5,331 bases of DNA from an uncultured Bacteroidota bacterium. GTDB taxonomy: Bacteria; Bacteroidota; Bacteroidia; Chitinophagales; Chitinophagaceae. The notes under the pieces were generated by a model. That model was not told the DNA's origin, did not search any database, and was given only the letters and a program-made list of their open reading frames with translations. Below are positions 1-5,331 of the stretch, in pieces (positions within the stretch are counted from its first letter, which is position 1; each line of letters begins with the position of its first letter). Where the stretch lies: contig CAMLKS010000198.1 in assembly GCA_946480675.1 (NCBI GenBank), positions 1-5,331 of the forward strand. The letters run 5' to 3'. Position numbers and translations under genes: made by a program.

Positions 1-410
1 CTTTGCCTTATGGTAATAAAGTATCGTACCTGGAATCGAACCTGTATATGCAATGTCAGTTGCTGCGCGATACGGATATGATGAGCATGTGGCATAGCGT
101 AGAAGTAAGAGTGCCTTATTTAGATACCGACCTGGTGAACCTGGTTAATAGTATCGCGCCATCTGTAAAATTCAATAGCAAGCAGATAAAACATTTGCTG
201 ATAGAAAGCTTTGCCGATATACTGCCACAAGAGATATGGAACAGGAAGAAACAAGGATTTGTATTTCCTTTCCAACGCTGGATGGAAGGCAACGAAAATA
301 AAAGCTTTAAAAAAGCAGACACAAGAATCAGCGAACGATATAAAAGCGGTAAACTTAACTGGAGCCGCTATTGGGCATATCTTATAGCAAACAATTACGA
401 AGTAGTATAA
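1..410 (+). CDS. asnB: Asparagine synthase (glutamine-hydrolysing)-like protein, C-terminal part only
   Basis: This is the last ~135 residues of a protein whose start lies upstream of the window; the reading frame is open from the first complete codon at base 3 to the TAA at 408-410. The visible part matches the end of the C-terminal ATP-dependent synthetase domain of class B asparagine synthases. It has the conserved stretch DMMSMWHSVEVRVPYLD (about bases 75-125), in which acidic and Ser/Arg residues line the synthetase site, followed by the K-Q-I-K-H-L-L helix and the R-K-K-Q-G-F-x-F-P segment near bases 243-270. Known family chemistry is transfer of glutamine-derived ammonia to an ATP-activated carboxylate, classically aspartate. 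The N-terminal glutaminase domain with its catalytic Cys cannot be seen. Homologues are common in polysaccharide clusters, where amidation of a sugar acid is often proposed, so true asparagine synthesis is not assured here. The next gene starts 4 bases after the stop. Family assignment is firm; substrate is not. Confidence 0.88.
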   Translation, partial: LPYGNKVSYLESNLYMQCQLLRDTDMMSMWHSVEVRVPYLDTDLVNLVNSIAPSVKFNSKQIKHLLIESFADILPQEIWNRKKQGFVFPFQRWMEGNENKSFKKADTRISERYKSGKLNWSRYWAYLIANNYEVV

Positions 411-414
411 ACCA

Positions 415-1536
415 GTGAAAAACCTGCTATTCTTAAACCTTACAGCATTTTCGCAAACCGGTGGGCTTGAAAAGTTCAACCGCTGTTTTATGAAAGCGCT
501 GGGTTTGGCAAGTGAAGAAACGGGTTTGAAATGCGAAGCTTATTCACTGTATGATACACAGGGTGATGAACGCTACTTTCCGGCTAGCAAGTATAAAGGC
601 TTTGGCAAAAAGCGATTGCAGTTTGTAGCATCATCTATATTAAAAGGCAGCAGGCAAGATGTGATTGTGTTGGGCCACATTAATCTTGCCATAGTAGGTG
701 TAGCAATAAAAAAGCTATTTCCCGGGAAGAAACTGGTGCTTATATGCCATGGCATAGAGGTATGGCAGCCACTACAGGGGATAAAAAAGAAGGTATTGGA
801 ACAGGCAGAGCATATATTGGCTGTCAGTGTGTTTACAAAAGATAAACTTGTTTCTATACAAGGATTACGGCCCGATAAGGTGGCAGTGTTTCATAATACA
901 ATAGACCCGTTTTTTGAAATGCCGGTTGCTTTTGAAAAAGATGAAGCACTGATGCAACGATATGGAGTGAAGGCGCATGATTTTGTTTTGTTTTCGCTTT
1001 GCAGGCTGTCTTCAAATGAGCAGTACAAAGGTTACGACCAGGTAATAAAAGCGCTGCCTGCATTATTACGTAAGTACCCCAATATAAAGTATATAATAGC
1101 CGGCAAGTATGATGAGCTAGAACATCAACGCGTAACTGCGTTAGTGAAAGAGTTGGGTGTGGAAGGCAATGTCATCCTTACAGGATTTATTAAGAATGAA
1201 GAAATAACGGTACACTACCAACTGGCCGATACCTATATAATGCCTAGCAATGGTGAAGGGTTTGGTATTGTGTTTATAGAAGCTACGGCCTGTGGTGTAA
1301 GGGCTATTGCCGGAAATAAAGATGGCAGCATAGATGCATTGATGAACGGTGAGCTTGGAACACTTGTGGACCCGATGAATGTGAACGAGATAGCTGCAGC
1401 CATTGAGAAAAACATAAATGAAGGCTGGAGTGCAGATGCCGGCAAAAACCTTCAACAAAAAACGATGGACAATTTTGGATTCAGTGCCTATGCTTCAAGA
1501 TTGAAGATGCTGCTGAAACAAATTGTTGCTAACTAA
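415..1536 (+). CDS. GT4-type glycosyltransferase (GT-B fold), acceptor and donor unknown
   Basis: A 373-residue protein with the architecture of family GT4 retaining glycosyltransferases. The N-terminal acceptor-side domain has a glycine-containing loop (TGGLEKF, residues 15-21) and the HGIEVW motif at 112-117. The C-terminal Rossmann domain begins near residue 188. R197 in CRLSS and K205 in the following YKGYD stretch are at the positions that usually contact the donor diphosphate. The EX7E motif is E281 to E289 within [16 protein letters not shown], the hallmark of the nucleotide-sugar site. No signal peptide or membrane span is visible, so it probably acts at the cytoplasmic face of the inner membrane, adding a sugar to a lipid-linked glycan. 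The start is GTG at 415; it gives a normal N-terminal beta strand (KNLLFLNLT) and sits 4 bases after the preceding stop, without a Shine-Dalgarno sequence. gmd follows after 5 bases. Fucose or mannose as donor is plausible from context only. Confidence 0.9.
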   Translation: MKNLLFLNLTAFSQTGGLEKFNRCFMKALGLASEETGLKCEAYSLYDTQGDERYFPASKYKGFGKKRLQFVASSILKGSRQDVIVLGHINLAIVGVAIKKLFPGKKLVLICHGIEVWQPLQGIKKKVLEQAEHILAVSVFTKDKLVSIQGLRPDKVAVFHNTIDPFFEMPVAFEKDEALMQRYGVKAHDFVLFSLCRLSSNEQYKGYDQVIKALPALLRKYPNIKYIIAGKYDELEHQRVTALVKELGVEGNVILTGFIKNEEITVHYQLADTYIMPSNGEGFGIVFIEATACGVRAIAGNKDGSIDALMNGELGTLVDPMNVNEIAAAIEKNINEGWSADAGKNLQQKTMDNFGFSAYASRLKMLLKQIVAN

Positions 1537-1541
1537 ACTAT

Positions 1542-2654
1542 ATGGCAAAGAAAGCACTTATTACAGGTGTTACGGGGCAGGATGGTGCTTACTTAAGTGA
1601 GTTGCTACTTGCAAAAGGCTATGAAGTACATGGCATCAAAAGGCGTAGCTCATTATTCAATACGGCACGTATCGACCATTTATATGAAGATCCGCATGAG
1701 ACTAACCGTAACTTTATACTGCATTACGGCGACCTGACAGATAGCACCAATATCATTCGCATCATACAAGATGTGCAGCCGGATGAGATATATAACCTGG
1801 GTGCTATGAGCCATGTGCAGGTTAGCTTTGAAACACCTGAATATACAGCCAATGCTGATGGTATCGGCACGTTGCGTATACTGGAGGCTATCCGCCTGCT
1901 GAACATGGTGGACAAGACTAAAATTTACCAGGCATCCACATCGGAGCTGTATGGCCTGGTGCAGGAAGTGCCTCAGTCTGAAAGGACACCTTTCTATCCA
2001 CGTTCGCCATACGGAGTAGCTAAACTGTATGCCTACTGGATAACTGTGAACTACCGCGAGGCTTATAACATATTTGCCAGCAATGGTATCCTTTTCAACC
2101 ACGAGAGTCCGCTGCGTGGCGAAACTTTCGTAACACGTAAGATAACACGTGCAGCAGCACAAATAGCGCTGGGCTTGCAGGATAAACTATATATAGGTAA
2201 CCTGGATGCACAACGAGACTGGGGACATGCCAAAGATTATGTAGATGCTATGTGGCGCATATTGCAGCAAGATGTAGCTGAGGACTATGTGATAGCTACA
2301 GGCATTACTACCTATGTGCGTGACTTTATTAAGATGGCTTTTGAAGAAGCAGGTATTGAATTGGAGTTTAAAGGTGAAGGTGTTAACGAAAAAGGTATTG
2401 TAAAATCTTGCAAAGAAGGCACACCGGTAGCTATAGGGCAAGAGATAGTGAGTGTAGACCCCAAATACTTCAGGCCTACAGAGGTAGACCTGTTGATAGG
2501 GGATGCTACCAAGGCCAAAGAAAAACTGGGGTGGGAGCCCAAGTATTCTTTACCGGAATTGGTGAAGGAAATGGTGCAGGCCGACCTGCATGCTTTTACA
2601 AAAGAGAAAGTGCTGAAAGAAGCCGGCTATAACTTCATACGTCAATACGAATAG
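1542..2654 (+). CDS. gmd: GDP-mannose 4,6-dehydratase
   Basis: Cytoplasmic enzyme of the extended short-chain dehydrogenase/reductase family that converts GDP-D-mannose to GDP-4-keto-6-deoxy-D-mannose using tightly bound NADP(H). The 370-residue length is close to the roughly 373 of the E. coli enzyme. The NADP-binding GxxGxxG is G9-V-T-G12-Q-D-G15, followed by the IKRRSS stretch at 32-37, which suits NADP 2'-phosphate binding. The catalytic set is T133 and E135 in STSELYG, with Y157 and K161 in SPYGVAK; these sit one position later than Thr132/Glu134/Tyr156/Lys160 of E. coli Gmd. The family motif [16 protein letters not shown] is at 185-200, and [10 protein letters not shown] at 225-234 contributes to substrate binding. 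ATG at 1542 is 5 bases after the glycosyltransferase stop, with no Shine-Dalgarno match. fcl follows after one base, so the 4-keto product should go to GDP-L-fucose. The alternatives for this product (GDP-rhamnose, perosamine, colitose) are less likely with fcl adjacent. Confidence 0.97.
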   Translation: MAKKALITGVTGQDGAYLSELLLAKGYEVHGIKRRSSLFNTARIDHLYEDPHETNRNFILHYGDLTDSTNIIRIIQDVQPDEIYNLGAMSHVQVSFETPEYTANADGIGTLRILEAIRLLNMVDKTKIYQASTSELYGLVQEVPQSERTPFYPRSPYGVAKLYAYWITVNYREAYNIFASNGILFNHESPLRGETFVTRKITRAAAQIALGLQDKLYIGNLDAQRDWGHAKDYVDAMWRILQQDVAEDYVIATGITTYVRDFIKMAFEEAGIELEFKGEGVNEKGIVKSCKEGTPVAIGQEIVSVDPKYFRPTEVDLLIGDATKAKEKLGWEPKYSLPELVKEMVQADLHAFTKEKVLKEAGYNFIRQYE

Positions 2655-2655
2655 G

Positions 2656-3591
2656 ATGGAGCAAGCAAGTAAGATATACGTAGCGGGGCATAGAGGCATG
2701 GTAGGAAGTGCTATTGTACGCAGGTTGCAATCGGCAGGTTATAATAATATTGTAACAAGAACATCTGCAGAACTTGATTTGCGTAATCAACAGGCGGTAG
2801 CAGATTTTTTTGCAGCAGAACGTCCGGAATACGTGTTCCTGGCGGCAGCCAAAGTGGGCGGCATACTGGCTAATAATAAATACAAGGCGGAATTCCTGTA
2901 TGATAACCTGATGATAGAAAACAATGTAATTCACCAGGCATATATGAATGGGGTTAAAAAACTAATGTTCTTAGGTTCGTCGTGTATATATCCTAAACTG
3001 GCGCCGCAACCATTGAAAGAAGAATACCTTTTGACAGGCGCCCTGGAGCCGACAAATGAACCATATGCCATAGCCAAAATAGCAGGTATAAAAATGTGCG
3101 ATGCCTATCGTTTTCAGTATGGGTGCAATTTTATATCGGTAATGCCTACCAACCTGTATGGTCCCAATGATAACTATGACCTCCATACATCGCATGTATT
3201 GCCTGCGCTGATACGAAAGTTTCACGAAGCTAAACAAACCAATGCTGCTGAGGTAACGGTATGGGGCAGCGGCAAGCCACTGCGCGAATTTTTGCACGCA
3301 GATGACCTGGCCGATGCCTGCTTCTTCCTGATGCAGCATTATAATGAAGAAGGCTTTGTAAATATTGGCGTAGGTGAGGATATCAGTATTGAAGGTCTTG
3401 CCTTGTTGATAAAGAAGATTGTAGGTTATGAGGGCAATATAGTGTGGGACAGTACCAAACCCGATGGCACACCACGCAAACTAATGGATGTATCGAAACT
3501 GAAAGGCTTAGGCTGGCAAGCAAAGACATCTCTTGAAGATGGTATCAGAGCAGTATATCATCAAAAATTCATCGTAGAACAAATAGCATAA
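2656..3591 (+). CDS. fcl: GDP-L-fucose synthase (3,5-epimerase/4-reductase)
   Basis: Converts GDP-4-keto-6-deoxy-D-mannose, the Gmd product, to GDP-L-fucose by 3,5-epimerisation followed by NADPH-dependent reduction at C4. At 311 residues it is slightly shorter than E. coli Fcl/WcaG (about 321). The NADP-binding motif is G11-H-R-G14-M-V-G17. The SDR triad is S108 (in FLGSSCIYP), Y137 and K141 (in EPYAIAK). The epimerase acid/base pair is C110 and H180 (in [17 protein letters not shown]). All five are one position later than Ser107, Tyr136, Lys140, Cys109 and His179 of the E. coli enzyme. The AAAKVGGI stretch at 63-70, the [12 protein letters not shown] motif at 164-175 and the [17 protein letters not shown] segment at 203-219 are also diagnostic. 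ATG at 2656 is one base after the gmd stop; the upstream AATAGG is the nearest thing to a purine-rich ribosome site here. The stop overlaps the next start. A fucosylated surface glycan is the likely end product. Confidence 0.97.
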   Translation: MEQASKIYVAGHRGMVGSAIVRRLQSAGYNNIVTRTSAELDLRNQQAVADFFAAERPEYVFLAAAKVGGILANNKYKAEFLYDNLMIENNVIHQAYMNGVKKLMFLGSSCIYPKLAPQPLKEEYLLTGALEPTNEPYAIAKIAGIKMCDAYRFQYGCNFISVMPTNLYGPNDNYDLHTSHVLPALIRKFHEAKQTNAAEVTVWGSGKPLREFLHADDLADACFFLMQHYNEEGFVNIGVGEDISIEGLALLIKKIVGYEGNIVWDSTKPDGTPRKLMDVSKLKGLGWQAKTSLEDGIRAVYHQKFIVEQIA

Positions 3592-3593
3592 TG
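3589..3593 (+). promoter_or_regulatory. Stop-start overlap TAATG coupling fcl to the permease gene
   Basis: The TAA stop of fcl (3589-3591) shares its last A with an ATG at 3591-3593, followed at once by a second in-frame ATG at 3594-3596. Such an arrangement commonly allows ribosome re-initiation, so permease translation is probably tied to fcl translation. Which of the two ATGs is used cannot be told from sequence; the difference is a single methionine. There is no Shine-Dalgarno sequence upstream. Confidence 0.6.
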
Positions 3594-4448
3594 ATGAGTG
3601 CAAACGAAACGCACTGGAATCTTGAAATAAAACCTAAGAGCGGCATTTTAGAGCTAAACCTTAAAGAGGTATGGCGCTATAGAGATTTGCTTTTCTTATT
3701 TGTAAAAAGAGACTTCGTTGCTTTTTACAAACAAACTATTTTAGGTCCTATATGGTTCCTGGTGCAGCCAATACTTACAACCATTATGTTCTTATTGGTA
3801 TTTGGCAGGATAGCACAATTACCTACTGATGGCGTGCCGGCCGTTTTATTCTACCTGGCGGGTGTAACCTGTTGGAGCTACTTTTCAGAGTCGCTCACTA
3901 AAACATCAGAAACATTTACAGCTAATGCCAGCATTTTCGGGAAGGTATATTTTCCAAGGTTGATTATACCATTATCAATCATCGTATCGAATATGATACG
4001 ATTGGGTATTCAACTATTGTTGTTCTTTTCGGTGTTGGCTTATTACATGCTGTTTACAGATAACAACATACACTTTACATGGGCTGTTGCATTGTTCCCT
4101 GTTTTAATTATAATGATGGGACTGCTGGGGCTTGGGCTGGGTATTATCTTTTCATCCCTTACCACCAAGTATCGCGACCTTCGTTTCCTGCTTAGCTTCG
4201 GGATACAGCTATTGATGTATGCTACCCCAGTAGTATATCCGCTATCGCTTGCTTCTGAAAAATATAGGTGGATCATAGCATTGAACCCTTTTACAGCAAT
4301 CATTGAGACCTTCCGGTTTGCATTTTTAGGCGCAGGCTCTTTTAATGCTACCTATTTTACATATAGTTTCATCTCAACCTTTGTGATACTGATAGTGGGT
4401 ATCATAATATTTAATAAGGTTGAGAAAAGCTTTATGGATACCGTTTAA
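3591..4448 (+). CDS. wzm: ABC-2 type polysaccharide/O-antigen export permease (Wzm type)
   Basis: A 285-residue integral membrane protein, the usual size for the permease half of ABC-dependent polysaccharide exporters (ABC2_membrane family). An N-terminal cytoplasmic region of about 50 residues includes the amphipathic segment LKEVWRYRDLLFLFVKRDF (24-42) and the characteristic YKQTILGPIWFLVQP (46-60) leading into the first membrane span. I estimate six hydrophobic segments: about 54-72, 85-103, 123-153, 163-190, 200-220 and 258-275. A cytoplasmic KYRDLRF (193-199) before the fifth span and an ALNPF motif (230-234) are typical of Wzm/TagG-like permeases. The C-terminus VEKSFMDTV has the short basic/acidic tail seen in relatives. 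It should form a dimeric channel for undecaprenyl-diphosphate-linked glycan, powered by the ATPase encoded 8 bases downstream. Teichoic acid export (TagG) is the related alternative but does not fit a Bacteroidota-like context. The gene symbol is by family role; export substrate is inferred. Confidence 0.93.
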   Translation: MMSANETHWNLEIKPKSGILELNLKEVWRYRDLLFLFVKRDFVAFYKQTILGPIWFLVQPILTTIMFLLVFGRIAQLPTDGVPAVLFYLAGVTCWSYFSESLTKTSETFTANASIFGKVYFPRLIIPLSIIVSNMIRLGIQLLLFFSVLAYYMLFTDNNIHFTWAVALFPVLIIMMGLLGLGLGIIFSSLTTKYRDLRFLLSFGIQLLMYATPVVYPLSLASEKYRWIIALNPFTAIIETFRFAFLGAGSFNATYFTYSFISTFVILIVGIIIFNKVEKSFMDTV

Positions 4449-4456
4449 TAGTTTGT

Positions 4457-5331
4457 ATGTCTGACATTGCGATAAAACTTGAAAATATTTCCAAACTGTA
4501 TAGGCTGGGAGAGATAGGCACAGGCACATTGTCTCACGACCTGAACAGGTGGTGGCATCGGGTGAAAGGGAAGGACGACCCATATGCTAAACTTGGAGAA
4601 GAGAATAACAGGGAGAGTAAAGGTGGTGATTGGGTATGGGCTATTAAAGATGTAAGCTTTGAAGTGAAGCAGGGTGAAGTGCTGGGCATCATAGGGAAAA
4701 ATGGTGCAGGTAAATCAACATTGCTGAAGATACTTTCAAGAGTAACGGCACCTACTACAGGCACTATAAAAGCTAAAGGGCGAATAGCCAGTTTGCTTGA
4801 GGTTGGCACAGGTTTCCATCCGGAGCTAACGGGACGTGAAAATATTTTTCTGAATGGTGCCATCCTTGGTATGACAAAAGCCGAAATCAGGAAAAAGTTT
4901 GATGAAATAGTAGCATTTTCCGGCGTAGAGAGATATATAGATACACCTGTAAAAAGATATAGCTCAGGCATGTATGTGCGCCTGGCTTTTGCAGTAGCAG
5001 CGCACCTGGAATCGGAGATATTAATAGTAGACGAAGTATTGGCTGTAGGAGATGCGGATTTCCAGAAAAAATGCATGGGTAAAATGGGGGAGATCAGCAA
5101 CAAGGAAGGCAGAACGGTGTTGTTTGTGAGCCATAATATGGGTGCTGTTAAGAATCTTTGCAGGCACACTGCATTGATGGAAAGAGGGCGATTAAAATCA
5201 ATAGATGAAACAACAATTGCCATTGAAAAGTACTTATCGTCTGATTCAAATGTTGATAGACTTGTGGAATGGCATGACGAGTCGAGGCCTGGAGATAGTA
5301 ATGTGAAACTGAATTACATAAAGATCCTTAA
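4457..5331 (+). CDS. wzt: Polysaccharide ABC exporter ATP-binding protein (Wzt type), 3' end missing
   Basis: The frame is open from ATG at 4457 to the window edge (291 complete codons), with no stop reached. It encodes the ATPase partner of the preceding permease. Walker A is GKNGAGKST at residues 80-88 (K86). The GTGFHPELTGRENI block at 117-130 is characteristic of the Wzt/TagH group, and no conventional Q-loop glutamine is apparent there. The ABC signature is YSSGMYVRLAFAVAAHLE at 168-185. Walker B with the catalytic Glu is ILIVDEVLAVGD at 188-199 (D192, E193), and the switch His is H226 in VSHNMGAV. Between the first strand (AIKLENISKLYRLG) and Walker A lies a charged insertion at about 19-59. 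After the nucleotide-binding domain, residues from about 270 (EWHDESRPGDSNVKLNYIKIL) resemble the opening of the Wzt C-terminal beta-sandwich that binds the exported glycan in some systems. It acts at the cytoplasmic membrane face. The start is 8 bases after the permease stop. Confidence 0.95.
   Translation, partial: MSDIAIKLENISKLYRLGEIGTGTLSHDLNRWWHRVKGKDDPYAKLGEENNRESKGGDWVWAIKDVSFEVKQGEVLGIIGKNGAGKSTLLKILSRVTAPTTGTIKAKGRIASLLEVGTGFHPELTGRENIFLNGAILGMTKAEIRKKFDEIVAFSGVERYIDTPVKRYSSGMYVRLAFAVAAHLESEILIVDEVLAVGDADFQKKCMGKMGEISNKEGRTVLFVSHNMGAVKNLCRHTALMERGRLKSIDETTIAIEKYLSSDSNVDRLVEWHDESRPGDSNVKLNYIKIL

Noticed and set aside
3..5. TTG at the window edge as a possible start of the asparagine-synthase-like gene
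   Set aside because: The protein from here would be only the last ~135 residues of a family that is normally over 500 long, and there is no sign of a gene start. The gene is cut by the window, not short.
120..479. A 119-codon minus-strand open frame spanning the asnB-glycosyltransferase junction
   Set aside because: Both overlapping + strand genes have clear family motifs, and the minus translation has no recognisable domain.
1680..2162. A 160-codon open frame on the minus strand
   Set aside because: It is antisense to the most conserved part of gmd, including the catalytic residues, and its translation is Cys/His-rich with no family resemblance.
3981..4002. Perfect 8-bp inverted repeat (ATCGTATC / GATACGAT) with a 6-base loop
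   Set aside because: It lies mid-gene in the permease coding region, has no following T-run and is A/T-rich, so it is neither a convincing terminator nor an operator. A chance palindrome is the simplest explanation.
4534..5223. A 229-codon open frame on the minus strand
   Set aside because: It lies entirely antisense to the Wzt ATPase, whose Walker A, signature and Walker B motifs are all in the + frame. The minus translation is Ser/Pro/Leu-rich with no recognisable domain.

Overview
The window looks like the inside of a surface-polysaccharide biosynthesis and export cluster from a member of the Bacteroidota, possibly of the Chitinophaga/Sphingobacteria type. Three things suggest this: moderate-to-low G+C, start codons with no recognisable Shine-Dalgarno sequence, and a Wzt-type ATPase with the N-terminal layout I associate with Bacteroidota homologues. 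The taxon is inferred from style and recalled family resemblance, not from a marker gene.

All six genes are on the + strand and nearly touch, with gaps of 4, 5, 1, -1 and 8 bases, so they almost certainly form one transcription unit that continues past both ends. In order they are: the C-terminal end of an asparagine-synthase-like amidotransferase (1-410); a GT4-type glycosyltransferase (415-1536); GDP-mannose 4,6-dehydratase gmd (1542-2654); GDP-L-fucose synthase fcl (2656-3591); an ABC-2 polysaccharide export permease of the Wzm type (3591-4448); and the matching Wzt-type ATPase (4457 to beyond the window end). No gap exceeds 8 bases. I see no promoter, terminator, RNA gene, mobile element or CRISPR array.

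The genes fit one pathway. Gmd and Fcl convert GDP-mannose to GDP-L-fucose in the cytoplasm. The glycosyltransferase adds a sugar (which one is unknown) to a growing lipid-linked glycan. Wzm and Wzt export the finished chain across the inner membrane, as in ABC-dependent O-antigen or capsule systems. The amidotransferase-like protein may amidate a sugar acid or other precursor, or may simply make asparagine. The catalytic residues of Gmd and Fcl that I could place are all present, so the GDP-fucose branch should be functional.

I see no previously undescribed system. The points most worth following are the start of a probable glycan-binding C-terminal domain on the Wzt protein at the window edge, and the role of the asparagine-synthase homologue in a sugar cluster.
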